DNA of 64,000 nucleotides from Marinobacter sp. (GCA_018402255.1 JAGYIS010000004.1:620001-684000), one strand, 5' to 3'. Positions 33,080 through 42,140 are shown, counted from the stretch's first letter. Notes: generated by a model from the letters alone, not told the origin. Program-made: numbers and translations.

Positions 33080-34360
33080 TTGCGCCAACCAAGGACTATC
33101 GCAATCACCGGCGGTAAGGGTGGGGTAGGAAAAACCACCGTTGCGCTGAATCTTGCACTCGTGCTGGCCCAAAGTGGTCATAACGTGCTGTTACTTGATG
33201 CAGACACCGATCTGGCGAATGTCAGTCTTCTGGTGGGTTTGTACCCCGAGCGCACGCTGGCCGACGTGATTGCCGGCCGGTGCACCATGGACGAGGCGAT
33301 TCTGCATAGTCATTTCGGGCTGCATATTGTTCCGGGCGCTTCCGGTGTGCAGGAATGTATGGAGATGTCAGGCCAGGACAGTCTGATCATGTTGCGGGCT
33401 TTGCATGAACTGGAACACCGCTACGACTACGTAATCGTCGACACCGCCGCCGGGCTGCAAGCGGTGGGTCTGCATATGATTGCGTCTGCGGAGCTGGCTT
33501 GCCTGGTGGTTTCTCCGGATCCAGCATCACTGACAGATGCCTTTTCACTGATGAAGGTATTGAAGCGCCGGGGTTATCGCAGGACACCGTCTGTAATCGT
33601 CAATATGGCTCAGGGCGCGAGTCAGGCCCGGTCGGTCTATCAGCGACTGAACGGCGCCTGTCAGCGACATCTGCAGTGGTCCTTGCATTACCTGGGGGCA
33701 CTCTGGCGGGACGAGACGCTCCGGCAGTCCGTACTGGACCAGAATCCGGTTACCTTGCTGCCGGCGTCTGACCCGTCATGCCGTCAGTTTCATACTTTGG
33801 CGGAAATGCTCAATGTGCATCTGGCGGGCCTGCCTCGCAGAAAAACTGGCATTGCAGCTTATTGGCATCAGGCCGCACGCCGGCAGGCCGTAAAATCTGC
33901 CGCCGTCTCGCCGGCGGTCGGTGCAAGCGATTCTCCCCGGCAGCAATGCCTGGCACTGATCGACCGGCTGGAAGGCATCCTGGACGCATCCCCCAATGAC
34001 GTTATGCTCCGCTATGAAGCATTTACCCGACTGTTTGCACACTTGGGGCGCAAACCCGACGCTGACACCGTCGAGATCGTGCAGACGGGCCTTGCGTCGA
34101 TGGCCTGGGAAAAACTGACGGTGACCGATCGCGAAAAGCTGGCTCGCCATCTTGGCCAACTGATCAGGGAATTGATTCCGCCCCGTATTATAGACAGTGC
34201 TCCGGCAGGCCGCCCTGACCCGGAAAAAGTACCGGTTTATGACCGGGTCAGCTTTGGTGAGCAGGATCAGCTGGTTCGCGCGCTGCGTGAGAAGCCGGCC
34301 GACGTTTCGCTGAACGATCTGCTGCGTTCATTGGCCGGTGATCGTGATTCCCGGTCCTGA
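33080..34360 (+). CDS. MinD/ParA-like ATPase with long C-terminal extension
   Basis: P-loop ATPase of 426 aa starting at TTG, with GAGGGA 9 bases upstream. The deviant Walker A GGKGGVGKTT is at about residues 11-20, Walker A' DADTDLANVSLL follows, and Walker B is YVIVDTAAG. Residues 1-250 look like FleN/MinD (flagellar number or placement ATPases). About 175 further residues are unfamiliar, with a motif-poor helical region and a basic linker near 260-285. No flagellar or min genes are nearby. It is divergent from the HDOD-kinase operon, and a role in localising a polar structure is inference. Confidence 0.82.
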   Translation: MRQPRTIAITGGKGGVGKTTVALNLALVLAQSGHNVLLLDADTDLANVSLLVGLYPERTLADVIAGRCTMDEAILHSHFGLHIVPGASGVQECMEMSGQDSLIMLRALHELEHRYDYVIVDTAAGLQAVGLHMIASAELACLVVSPDPASLTDAFSLMKVLKRRGYRRTPSVIVNMAQGASQARSVYQRLNGACQRHLQWSLHYLGALWRDETLRQSVLDQNPVTLLPASDPSCRQFHTLAEMLNVHLAGLPRRKTGIAAYWHQAARRQAVKSAAVSPAVGASDSPRQQCLALIDRLEGILDASPNDVMLRYEAFTRLFAHLGRKPDADTVEIVQTGLASMAWEKLTVTDREKLARHLGQLIRELIPPRIIDSAPAGRPDPEKVPVYDRVSFGEQDQLVRALREKPADVSLNDLLRSLAGDRDSRS

Positions 34361-34456
34361 TACCCCCTTTTGCAACATGCCCGGTTAAGAGTCATTTTAT
34401 TGTTAGGTTTTGTGTCGTAATTTTGCATTCTGTCACTGGCCTGTCACCTTTTCTGT

Positions 34457-34480
34457 GCAAAAATTAAGCGTAATTTTTGC
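34457..34480. promoter_or_regulatory. Inverted repeat upstream of fatty acyl-CoA reductase
   Basis: A perfect 10-bp inverted repeat (GCAAAAATTA / TAATTTTTGC) with a 4-base AGCG centre lies about 145 bases before the reductase start. A direct repeat TGTCAC sits just upstream. With no following T-run of its own, it fits a repressor operator at least as well as a terminator for the preceding gene. The binding protein is unknown. Confidence 0.4.
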
Positions 34481-34624
34481 TCGTGGCCCGCATTATGCAG
34501 TTGGATCTGGCAGGCGGTGGCAATACGGATGCTCAGATGATGGGGTAAAGGAACAAGTCCCGCCCACGATATTTTTGCCGGCCCCACAGTCCGGCGGCAC
34601 AGAAAACAGAGATGGAGTTCTACC

Positions 34625-36163
34625 ATGGCAATGCAGCAGATCAATCAAACAGAATCGTCCTCGAAGGTGCTGGGACATCTTCGGGGCAAGCGGGTACTCA
34701 TTACCGGTACCACCGGCTTTCTTGGCAAGGTTGTACTGGAAAAGCTGATCAGAACCGTGCCGGATATCGGGGGCATTTATCTGCTGATTCGGGGAAACAA
34801 ACGGCATCCGGATGCCCGGGGTCGCTTTCTCAATGAAATCGCAACATCGTCTGTTTTTGATCGCCTCAGAGAGGCAGATCTGGATAGTTTCGAAAGCTTT
34901 ATCGAGGAGCGGGTGCACTGTATTACCGGTGAAGTCACTGAGCCCCGCTTCGGCATGAGCGAAGAGGCCTGTGCCAAGTTGGCGGGTGAACTGGACGCTG
35001 TGATTAACTCCGCTGCCAGCGTCAATTTCAGGGAGGAGCTGGACAAAGCCCTAACCATCAACACCCTGTGCCTGGACAATATCGCGGAACTTGCCCGTCA
35101 GAACCCGCAACTGGCTGTGTTGCAGGTGTCCACCTGTTACGTAAACGGGATGAACTCTGGTCAGGTGACCGAATCGGTCATCAAGCCCGCCGGGGAATCC
35201 ATCCCACGCTCCAGTGACGGCTACTACGAGATCGAAGAGCTGGTGCGCTTGCTGGAAGATAAAATCGCCGATGTGCGCGCTCGTTATTCCGGCAAAACCC
35301 TTGAGAAGAAACTGGTGGATCTGGGAATTCGGGAAGCTAACCGTTATGGCTGGAGCGACACGTACACATTCACCAAGTGGTTGGGTGAGCAGCTGTTGAT
35401 GAAGGCACTCCAGGGTCGCAGTTTGACCATTGTTCGTCCCTCAATCATTGAAAGTGCACTGGAGGAGCCTGCCCCGGGCTGGATTGAAGGGGTAAAGGTG
35501 GCTGACGCGATCATTCTGGCCTATGCCCGCGAGAAGGTGACGCTGTTCCCGGGCAAGCGCTCTGGCATCATTGATGTGATCCCTGTTGATCTGGTCGCCA
35601 ATGCGATCATTCTCTCGCTGGCCGAGGCGATCGGTGAGCCGGGGCGCCGTCGGATCTACCAATGCTGCAGTGGTGGCTCCAACCCGGTCTCTCTGGGGCA
35701 ATTCATCGATCACTTGATGGCGGAGGCCAAGGCCAATTACGCCGCCTACGACCATCTGTTTTATCGCCAGCCCAGCAAGCCATTTGTCGCCGTTAATCGC
35801 AGGTTGTTTGACCTGGTGGTCAGCGGTGTCCGGTTGCCCCTGAGTATCAGTGACAAGGTGTTGAAGTTGCTGGGTAATTCCAGGGATCTCAAGATGCTGA
35901 AAAATCTGGATACCACGCAATCGCTGGCGACCATCTTTGGCTTCTACACCGCCCCGGATTACATCTTCCGCAATGATGACTTGATGGCCTTGTCGGCCCG
36001 CATGGGTGGGGTTGATAAAGTGCTGTTCCCGGTCGATGCCCGCCAGATCGACTGGGAGGTGTACCTGCGTAAGATTCACCTCGCCGGTCTCAACCGTTAT
36101 GCCCTCAAAGAACGCAAGGTGTATAGCCTGCGCGCCACCAAGTCGCAGCAAAAAGCGGCCTGA
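34625..36163 (+). CDS. Fatty acyl-CoA/ACP reductase (alcohol-forming), wax-ester pathway
   Basis: NADPH-dependent enzyme that reduces fatty acyl-CoA to the primary alcohol in two steps. The N-terminal Rossmann motif is ITGTTGFLGKVVLEKL (about 26-41), the SDR active site is YGWSDTYTFTKWLGE (Tyr and Lys), and the C-terminal sterile domain has TIFGFYTAPDYIFRND. From memory it is near-identical in many blocks and in length (512 against about 513 aa) to the Marinobacter reductase studied for wax-ester synthesis. The alcohol would be joined to acyl-CoA by a wax ester synthase not in this window. It stands alone, with long flanking gaps on both sides. Confidence 0.94.
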   Translation: MAMQQINQTESSSKVLGHLRGKRVLITGTTGFLGKVVLEKLIRTVPDIGGIYLLIRGNKRHPDARGRFLNEIATSSVFDRLREADLDSFESFIEERVHCITGEVTEPRFGMSEEACAKLAGELDAVINSAASVNFREELDKALTINTLCLDNIAELARQNPQLAVLQVSTCYVNGMNSGQVTESVIKPAGESIPRSSDGYYEIEELVRLLEDKIADVRARYSGKTLEKKLVDLGIREANRYGWSDTYTFTKWLGEQLLMKALQGRSLTIVRPSIIESALEEPAPGWIEGVKVADAIILAYAREKVTLFPGKRSGIIDVIPVDLVANAIILSLAEAIGEPGRRRIYQCCSGGSNPVSLGQFIDHLMAEAKANYAAYDHLFYRQPSKPFVAVNRRLFDLVVSGVRLPLSISDKVLKLLGNSRDLKMLKNLDTTQSLATIFGFYTAPDYIFRNDDLMALSARMGGVDKVLFPVDARQIDWEVYLRKIHLAGLNRYALKERKVYSLRATKSQQKAA

Positions 36164-36176
36164 GATACTTCTTTTC

Positions 36177-36207
36177 ACCGGCTCGGTTATTTTCCGGGTC
36201 GGTTTTT
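36177..36207 (+). terminator. Rho-independent terminator after fatty acyl-CoA reductase
   Basis: A 10-pair stem with two G-U pairs (ACCGGCTCGG / CCGGGTCGGT), a 7-base T-rich loop and a TTTT tail begins 13 bases past the reductase stop. It sits in the 305-base gap 36164-36468, which otherwise holds the acs promoter region. Confidence 0.65.
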
Positions 36208-36328
36208 CGCCCTTCATGTTTTGCCATTCCGCAATGAGCAACTATTCTTCCAGAAGCCGCTGTTAAAGCAGCTTTACCCTGCCTTGATCACTGCATTTCT
36301 GCGCAGGTTAGCCGGAAATCAGCGGTAG

Positions 36329-36374
36329 ATTAGGACGTTAGTCTAATTCATTGTGCGGTGGCACACATGTTGAA
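36329..36374 (+). promoter_or_regulatory. Candidate acs control region
   Basis: Two elements lie 95-140 bases before acs. One is a dyad ATTAG-N9-CTAAT at 36329-36347, a possible regulator site. The other is a sigma-54-like TGGCAC-N5-TTGA at 36359-36373, one base off the -12 consensus TTGC. The ErdR/CrbR-like gene downstream of acs is a plausible regulator, but no site for it is known to me at base level. Both calls are weak. Confidence 0.3.
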
Positions 36375-36468
36375 CTACGTGCATCTGTCTTATGGGCCGA
36401 CCGGGCCCGACCACCCTGAATTTATAAAAACCGACAATGACAACAGACTCTGTTAAAGGGGGAGCACA

Positions 36469-38418
36469 ATGACTGGTAAACAGGTATATCCGGTGAGTCC
36501 GGAACTGGCCGACAGCGCTTTGATTACGCGCGCTCAGTATGAGGAAATGTACCGCCAATCGGTGGATGATCCCGACACCTTCTGGGGCGAGCATGGTAAG
36601 CGTCTGGACTGGATCAAGCCGTTCAGCAAGGTCAAGAATTCGACCTACGATTACAACAATCTGTCCATCAAATGGTTTGAAGACGGCGTTCTGAATGCCT
36701 CGGTCAATTGCCTGGACCGTCATCTTGAAACCCGCGGTGATCAGACCGCCATCATCTTCGAAGGCGACGATCCCTCCGTTTCCCGCAACGTCACCTACCG
36801 TGAGCTGTACGAGCAAACCTGCAAGTTTGCCAACGTACTGAAAGCTCAGGGTGTCAAAAAGGGCGACGTGGTTACCATCTACATGCCAATGATTGTTGAA
36901 ACCGGCGTCGCCATGCTGGCCTGCGCCCGTATTGGCGCCATCCACTCGGTCGTGTTTGGTGGTTTTTCCCCGGAAGCCCTGGCGGCCCGGGTGGTTAATG
37001 GTAAGTCACGTTTTATCGTAACCGCTGATGAAGGTTTACGCGGTGGTCGTGCCATTCCGCTCAAGAAGAACGTGGATAGCGCGCTCAAGCACGAGGAAGA
37101 TGCCAAGGTTGAGAAGGTCATCGTGGTATCCCATACCGGCAACAAGCAAGTGCCCTGGACTGAGGGCCGCGACGTCAGCTACAACGAGCTGATGAAAGAC
37201 GCCTCGGCCGAGTGCGCGCCCGAGCCGATGAACGCGGAAGACCCGTTGTTTATGCTGTATACCTCCGGTTCTACTGGTGCTCCGAAGGGCGTTCTGCACA
37301 CCACAGGCGGGTACATGGTGTATGCCTCCATGACCCATCAGTACGTGTTTGATTATCACGACGGTGATGTGTACTGGTGCACCGCCGACTTTGGTTGGGT
37401 GACCGGTCACAGCTACATCCTTTATGGACCGCTGGCCAACGGCGCCATTACCCTATTGTTTGAAGGTGTGCCCAACTACCCGGATAGCTCCCGCATGGGG
37501 CAGGTTGTCGACAAACACAAGGTCAACATCCTGTACACCGCGCCGACTGCCATCCGGGCCTTGATGGCCCAGGGTGAATCCTGCATGGACGGCACCAACC
37601 GCAAGAGCCTGAGAATACTGGGCTCCGTGGGCGAGCCGATTAACCCTGAAGCCTGGGAGTGGTACCACCGCGTTATTGGTAACAGCCAGTGCCCGATTGT
37701 CGATACCTGGTGGCAGACCGAAACTGGCGGCATTCTGATTTCCCCACTGCCGGGTGCTGTCGACCTCAAGCCAGGCTCGGCCACGCTGCCGTTCTTTGGC
37801 GTACAGCCGGCGCTGGTCGACAACGAAGGCAACATCCTGGAAGGCAAGACCGAGGGCAATCTGGTCATCCTGGACAGTTGGCCGGGCCAGATGCGCACCA
37901 TTTACGGTGACCATGAGCGTTTCATCCAGACCTACTTCAGCACCTACAAGGGTATGTACTTTACCGGTGACGGCGCCCGTCGCGATGAGGATGGTTATTA
38001 CTGGATCACCGGTCGCGTTGACGACGTTCTGAACGTCTCCGGCCACCGCCTGGGCACCGCCGAGGTGGAAAGCGCGCTGGTTTCTCACGACAAGGTGGCG
38101 GAAGCGGCCGTGGTGGGTTACCCGCACGAGATCAAAGGGCAGGGTATCTATGTCTACGTAACTCTGGTGCAGGGCGAAGAGCCCAGCGACGAGCTTAAAA
38201 AAGAGCTGGTGCAGTGGGTGCGCAAGGAAATAGGTCCGATTGCGTCTCCGGATGTGATTCAATGGGCGCCTGGACTGCCGAAAACCCGTTCTGGCAAGAT
38301 TATGCGCCGGATTTTGCGTAAGATTGCGGCTAACGAGCACGATCAGCTTGGAGATACCTCCACCTTGGCTGATCCTGGCGTAGTGGATGACCTGATCGAC
38401 AGTCGCGAGTTCAAGTAA
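36469..38418 (+). CDS. acs: Acetyl-CoA synthetase
   Basis: Activates acetate to acetyl-CoA through acetyl-AMP. The ANL-family P-loop is [19 protein letters not shown], with the adenylation core [18 protein letters not shown] and hinge [23 protein letters not shown]. The acetylation lysine is in [15 protein letters not shown]. Length 649 aa, normal. The ribosome site GGGGGAG lies before the ATG. It is followed after 42 bases by a NarL-type regulator, so the two are probably one unit. Acetyl-CoA from this enzyme could feed the lipid genes around it. Confidence 0.97.
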   Translation: MTGKQVYPVSPELADSALITRAQYEEMYRQSVDDPDTFWGEHGKRLDWIKPFSKVKNSTYDYNNLSIKWFEDGVLNASVNCLDRHLETRGDQTAIIFEGDDPSVSRNVTYRELYEQTCKFANVLKAQGVKKGDVVTIYMPMIVETGVAMLACARIGAIHSVVFGGFSPEALAARVVNGKSRFIVTADEGLRGGRAIPLKKNVDSALKHEEDAKVEKVIVVSHTGNKQVPWTEGRDVSYNELMKDASAECAPEPMNAEDPLFMLYTSGSTGAPKGVLHTTGGYMVYASMTHQYVFDYHDGDVYWCTADFGWVTGHSYILYGPLANGAITLLFEGVPNYPDSSRMGQVVDKHKVNILYTAPTAIRALMAQGESCMDGTNRKSLRILGSVGEPINPEAWEWYHRVIGNSQCPIVDTWWQTETGGILISPLPGAVDLKPGSATLPFFGVQPALVDNEGNILEGKTEGNLVILDSWPGQMRTIYGDHERFIQTYFSTYKGMYFTGDGARRDEDGYYWITGRVDDVLNVSGHRLGTAEVESALVSHDKVAEAAVVGYPHEIKGQGIYVYVTLVQGEEPSDELKKELVQWVRKEIGPIASPDVIQWAPGLPKTRSGKIMRRILRKIAANEHDQLGDTSTLADPGVVDDLIDSREFK

Positions 38419-38460
38419 CTCCGGCCGTCGACAGTCCCTAACCTGTGAGGAATCTGTTGA

Positions 38461-39126
38461 ATGACACAAACAATTATCGTCGCTGATGATCACCCGCTGT
38501 TTCGGGCAGCACTGAAACAGGCGGTCAGTCAGGCGGTGCCAGATGCCAAGACGGTTGAAGTTGACAGCATCAAGGCACTGCAGGCGGCGGTAGAGGCAAA
38601 CCCGGACGCTGATCTGATTCTGTTGGATCTCAACATGCCGGGTGCCCACGGCTACTCCGGTCTGGTGTTTATGCGTGGCCAGTACCCGGGCTTGCCGGTG
38701 GTGGTTGTGTCTGGCTCTGAGGATATGCCGGTGATGCGTCGTTCGATCGACTATGGCGCGTCTGGTTTTATCCCCAAGTCGGCACCGTTGCCGACCATTA
38801 CCGAGGCCATTCAGGCGGTACTGGAAGGCGATGTGTGGCTGCCGGCGGGCGTCGCTGACAAGATCGAGCGGATGCAGTCCGAGCCTACGGATTTCTCGGA
38901 GCGCCTGGCGTCACTGACGCCGCAGCAATTCCGGGTGCTGGGTATGTTGGCCGAGGGTCTTCTGAACAAGCAGATCGCTTACGATCTGGATGTGTCGGAG
39001 GCAACCATCAAGGCCCACATCACGGCGGTGTTCCGCAAGCTTGGCGTTCGCAATCGGACTCAGGCGGTGATTGCCATTCAGCAGATGGAGTTGGACCCTT
39101 CGGAGCAGTCGTTGTCCGGGGGCTGA
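38461..39126 (+). CDS. NarL/LuxR-family response regulator (ErdR/CrbR-like)
   Basis: Response regulator of 221 aa: receiver domain (about 4-120, phospho-Asp in LLDLNMPG) and LuxR-type helix-turn-helix (about 150-212, LTPQQFRVLGMLAEG..KQIAYDLDVSEATIKAHI). In Pseudomonas and Vibrio, an orthologous-looking regulator (ErdR/CrbR), with kinase MxtR/CrbS, activates acs. Direct placement after acs supports that assignment, though the kinase is not in this window. A strong terminator follows. Confidence 0.85.
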   Translation: MTQTIIVADDHPLFRAALKQAVSQAVPDAKTVEVDSIKALQAAVEANPDADLILLDLNMPGAHGYSGLVFMRGQYPGLPVVVVSGSEDMPVMRRSIDYGASGFIPKSAPLPTITEAIQAVLEGDVWLPAGVADKIERMQSEPTDFSERLASLTPQQFRVLGMLAEGLLNKQIAYDLDVSEATIKAHITAVFRKLGVRNRTQAVIAIQQMELDPSEQSLSGG

Positions 39127-39150
39127 TGGTCTGCTTTTCAGGTTGTATCA

Positions 39151-39182
39151 AAAACGGGAGCCTTTGGGCTCCCGTTTTTTGT
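39151..39182 (+). terminator. Rho-independent terminator after the acs regulator
   Basis: A 9-bp GC-rich stem (ACGGGAGCC / GGCTCCCGT) with a 4-base loop, preceded by an A-run and followed by a run of Ts, 24 bases past the stop. The A-run makes it potentially bidirectional. Confidence 0.88.
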
Positions 39183-39204
39183 TGGTTTTCTGATGCTCGT
39201 GCAT

Positions 39205-39313
39205 GGTGAAGGCTGGGGCACCCTTCTGAAACACGCTGTGAATACGTCCGTGTACGCTCCGCTCCGCCATCCATGGCTCCGCAGGGTTTCAGAAGGGCGC
39301 CCCAGCCTTCACC
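39205..39313 (+). repeat. Variable-arm hairpin element, copy 1
   Basis: Unit of 109 bases: left arm 39205-39232, core 39233-39285, right arm 39286-39313. The 28-base arms are complementary except at one position, and pairing stops exactly at both outer ends. The 53-base core begins ACGCTGTGAATACGTCC and ends near TGGCTCCGCAGG. It lies in the 357-base gap 39127-39483, after the terminator and before the desaturase promoter region. It is a single copy with no opposed partner nearby. Confidence 0.9.
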
Positions 39314-39483
39314 TTCGAACCTTGGCAGCTGGTATTCGGAGTACATTTGTTCTCATTGGTCGGCGATTCTAAAAGATTTCCGTTATCTGCCATTGTTAAG
39401 TGGGATTTGTTGTTATAAATTCGGCGAACACATGTACGCTGTAAATTTTGTTCAACGTTAATTCAACTAACCAAAGGTGAAAA

Positions 39484-40572
39484 ATGAACGCAGCAGTGAA
39501 ACCGGAGTCGGCGGAGACCGTCGTGTTTGGTAAGCCGGATGAGCGAGAGCTCCGCGACAGGATGAAGAAGGAACTTCCCGCTGACACGTTCAAGGCCCAG
39601 ACCTGGCGGGTGATCTGGTTTCTGCCGTTGCAGGCGATGATCTGGGGTGGGCTGGCGGTTATTCTGATGGCTGGGCTGCCGTGGTACGCCAACCTGGGGC
39701 TCGGGTTGCTGGTGGGGCACACCATTGGTTGCCAGGCGCTGCTGGCCCATGAGGTGCTGCACGGGGCGCTGGGCATGAGCCGGCGTTGGCAGAATTTTTT
39801 TGGCTGGCTGGGGTTTGGTCCGTTGCTGGTGCCACCGGAGTTCTGGCGCAAGTGGCACAATGTGGTGCACCACGGTAACACCAACGCCGGTGACACCGAC
39901 CCGGACAGCTTTGGTACGCTACGCCGATACCAGAAAGACCCGAAGCAGAAGCAGTTCACCAAACTGGCCCCTGGGTCCGGCACCTGGTACAGCTATCTGT
40001 TCCTGACCTATTCGTTCAGCTTCCACGCCCAGCTGGTGTTGTGGCTGCAAGCCAAACGCCGCAAGCAGTTTAAAGGCTTCAATCGTAGACTGGCGATTGC
40101 CCAGGTGTTCGTGTGCGTGGCGTTGTGGGGTGCCCTGGCCATGGTCTCCGGCTCGCTGGCGGTGTTTACGGTGTTGATTCCGTTCATGGTGGCGAATGCG
40201 CTGGGGCAGGGTTATATCCTGACCAACCACTTCCTGCGTCCGCAAACACCGACCAACAATCCGCTGGATAACTCCATGAGCCTGCGCAGTCATCCGGTTC
40301 TGGATCGTCTGCACTTCCGTTTCAGTCATCACATCGAGCACCATTTTTTCCCGAAGATGTCTCACAGCATGGCGCCGAGGGTCCGGCAGTGGCTGGAGCA
40401 AAATGAGCCGGAACGCTACATGGCCATGCCCCACAGCAAGGCCCTGAAGATGCTCTACACCACACCTCGGGTATACAAATCCGCTACGGAGCTGGTGGAC
40501 CCCAACGACGAAAGCCGGGTGTTCGATTTATTGCCGCTGCAGCGGGAGTTTTCGGCAGCCAACCGGGTTTAA
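39484..40572 (+). CDS. Membrane fatty acid desaturase
   Basis: Di-iron membrane desaturase/hydroxylase family protein, 362 aa. The three histidine boxes are HEVLHG (about residue 90), HNVVHH (about 125) and HHIEHHFF (about 282), with hydrophobic segments around 45-85, 165-180 and 200-240. It probably inserts a double bond into an acyl chain on the inner membrane; regiospecificity cannot be read here. The ribosome site AAAGGTG precedes the ATG. Its flanks hold three copies of the hairpin element, so it is transcriptionally isolated. Confidence 0.88.
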   Translation: MNAAVKPESAETVVFGKPDERELRDRMKKELPADTFKAQTWRVIWFLPLQAMIWGGLAVILMAGLPWYANLGLGLLVGHTIGCQALLAHEVLHGALGMSRRWQNFFGWLGFGPLLVPPEFWRKWHNVVHHGNTNAGDTDPDSFGTLRRYQKDPKQKQFTKLAPGSGTWYSYLFLTYSFSFHAQLVLWLQAKRRKQFKGFNRRLAIAQVFVCVALWGALAMVSGSLAVFTVLIPFMVANALGQGYILTNHFLRPQTPTNNPLDNSMSLRSHPVLDRLHFRFSHHIEHHFFPKMSHSMAPRVRQWLEQNEPERYMAMPHSKALKMLYTTPRVYKSATELVDPNDESRVFDLLPLQREFSAANRV

Positions 40573-40584
40573 GCTTGGGAGTGT

Positions 40585-40693
40585 GAGCGTGTTGGGGTGC
40601 GCCTTCCAAAACACGCTGTGAATACGTCCATGTACGCTCTGCTCCGCCATCCCTGGCTCCGCAAGGTTTTGGAAGGCGCACCCCAACACGCTC
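40585..40693 (+). repeat. Variable-arm hairpin element, copy 2
   Basis: Left arm 40585-40612, core 40613-40665 (53 bases), right arm 40666-40693. The arms are complementary at all 28 positions and pairing ends abruptly at both sides. The arm sequence is unrelated to that of copy 1 except for the inner few bases (CCAAAAC here, CTGAAAC in copy 1), while the core differs at only four or so positions. It begins 12 bases after the desaturase stop, in the 384-base gap 40573-40956. Confidence 0.92.
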
Positions 40694-40758
40694 AATCCGG
40701 CACCGTGCCAGGCTTGTGGTGGAGGGAGTGGCGCAGTGGTTTGAGCGGCAAACTCGTA

Positions 40759-40877
40759 GGAGCGGCTGACCGGTAGAGCTTTCCAAAACTGTGCGGAGCC
40801 AGGGATGGCGGAGCCCAAGCGTCACATGGATGTGCCGAAGGAGCGTGTTTTGGAAAGCTCTACCGGTCAGCCGCTCC
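40759..40877 (-). repeat. Variable-arm hairpin element, copy 3 (inverted, divergent core)
   Basis: Opposite orientation to copy 2. The perfectly complementary arms are 40759-40789 and 40847-40877 (31 bases), around a core of 57 bases at 40790-40846. The core keeps GCGGAGCCAGGGATGGCGG but has diverged beyond it. The three extra arm bases overlap a nearby 18-base direct repeat and may be chance. It is separated from copy 2 by 65 bases. Confidence 0.88.
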
Positions 40878-40919
40878 GGGCTCAGAAGAAAACTCCAGCC
40901 AAGCCGCTCCGGGCTCAGA
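40869..40919. repeat. 18-base direct repeat
   Basis: AGCCGCTCCGGGCTCAGA occurs at 40869-40886 and 40902-40919, a 33-base period. The first copy runs into the right arm of hairpin copy 3. It lies between that hairpin and the end of the convergent dehydrogenase gene. Function unknown. Confidence 0.85.
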
Positions 40920-40956
40920 CCAGAAACCCGGGCACCAAAGCGGCACATGCCAAAGC

Positions 40957-41937
40957 TTAACTGCCGGCGTAGCCGAGTTCCTTGTTAACGAGATTGAACA
41001 GCTCGCCACCCTTGTGCCAGCGGTCGAAGTTCTCCAAGAACTGGTCCGTCAGCGCTCGTTTCCAGCCGATGAAATCGCCCGCCATATGCGCCGTCATGAT
41101 CACATTGTCCCGCTGCCACAGAGGGTGATCCTCTGGCAGCGGCTCCTCTTCGAACACATCCAGAGCCGCGCCCGCAATCTCGCCGTCTTCCAGCGCCTTG
41201 ATCAGATCGTCGGTCTTCACAATGGGGCCTCGACCAATGTTGATCAAACGGGCCGACTTCTTCATGGCAGCAAACGCCTTGCTGTCGAACAGCCCCTCGG
41301 TTTGCGGGGTCAATGGTGCCGCAATCACCACATAGTCGGCATGAGACAGCTGATCATAAATCTGATCATTGCCGTGCACGGCCACAAAATCCGGATCCTC
41401 CCGTCGTGGCGTGCGGGCAATACCGTGGGGTTGCATGCCGATGGCTTTTACCAGCCGGCCAATCTGCCGTCCGATGGAGCCGGCACCCACTACCAGCACC
41501 TGCTTGCCTTCGGCTCGTTCGGTATCCCGGTGCTTCCACTCGCGATTGAGTTGTAACCGGATTGATTGCGGGAAGTCTTTCGCGAACATCAGGATGGAGC
41601 AGAGCACATACTCGGCAATGGTCCGGTCAAAAATGCCCCGGGCGTTGGTGACAACCACATTACCCTTGGTCAGGGCCGGGAACATCAGAGCGTCCACGCC
41701 CGCACTGGTCGCGTGTATCCACTGCAAACGATCGGCGGCAGGCCAGGCGGCTTCCAGAGCCTCTGTGCGGAAGTCCGTTACCATCATCACATCGGTGCCG
41801 GGCAGTGTATCCCTCAGCGTTTGCTCGTCGCAGGCGAAACGAACTTCCGCCCGCGCCTGAACGGCTTCGATGCCCGGTGGGGGTGCTTCTCCGGGCGCTG
41901 TGAGAACGGTGACAACCGGCTTTTTGGACTCTGTCAT
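40957..41937 (-). CDS. D-2-hydroxyacid dehydrogenase family protein
   Basis: NAD(P)-dependent oxidoreductase, 326 aa. I chose ATG 41937 because GGAGG lies 5 bases upstream; the open frame extends further but without a better site. Nucleotide motif VVGAGSIGRQIG, catalytic Arg region NIGRGPIVKTDDL, acid in DVFEEEPLPEDHPLW and catalytic His in MTAHMAG. The substrate may be glyoxylate, hydroxypyruvate or a branched 2-oxo acid; it cannot be told apart here. It is divergent from the aminotransferase, with a gap of about 200 bases. Confidence 0.9.
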   Translation of the reverse strand: MTESKKPVVTVLTAPGEAPPPGIEAVQARAEVRFACDEQTLRDTLPGTDVMMVTDFRTEALEAAWPAADRLQWIHATSAGVDALMFPALTKGNVVVTNARGIFDRTIAEYVLCSILMFAKDFPQSIRLQLNREWKHRDTERAEGKQVLVVGAGSIGRQIGRLVKAIGMQPHGIARTPRREDPDFVAVHGNDQIYDQLSHADYVVIAAPLTPQTEGLFDSKAFAAMKKSARLINIGRGPIVKTDDLIKALEDGEIAGAALDVFEEEPLPEDHPLWQRDNVIMTAHMAGDFIGWKRALTDQFLENFDRWHKGGELFNLVNKELGYAGS

Positions 41938-42140
41938 TTGACCTCCGCTGGGATAACAAGGATTCGTCTCAGTGCAATACCCTAGTCTGGTAGCCGAGTT
42001 GGCAGCGGTCAACCTGGGTCGTCACAATCGGTGATCGGGCAAGTTTGGCTATGCTTTAGTCCCAGTGTGCTTGTACCGCGTATTTTTACTGGCTAACCTG
42101 CAGAGGTAGCTTTTATCCAACCTGTTGTCAGGAGGTGTGT

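Noticed and set aside
39205..40877. The hairpin copies as a CRISPR array or integron attC array
   Set aside because: Spacing is irregular, units are inverted rather than tandem, no cas genes or integrase are present, and the arms vary where attC ends would be conserved.
39205..40877. Hairpin copies as ordinary intrinsic terminators
   Set aside because: The arms are far longer than terminator stems, the core is about 53 bases, and no T-runs follow. Copy 1 also sits after a proper terminator.
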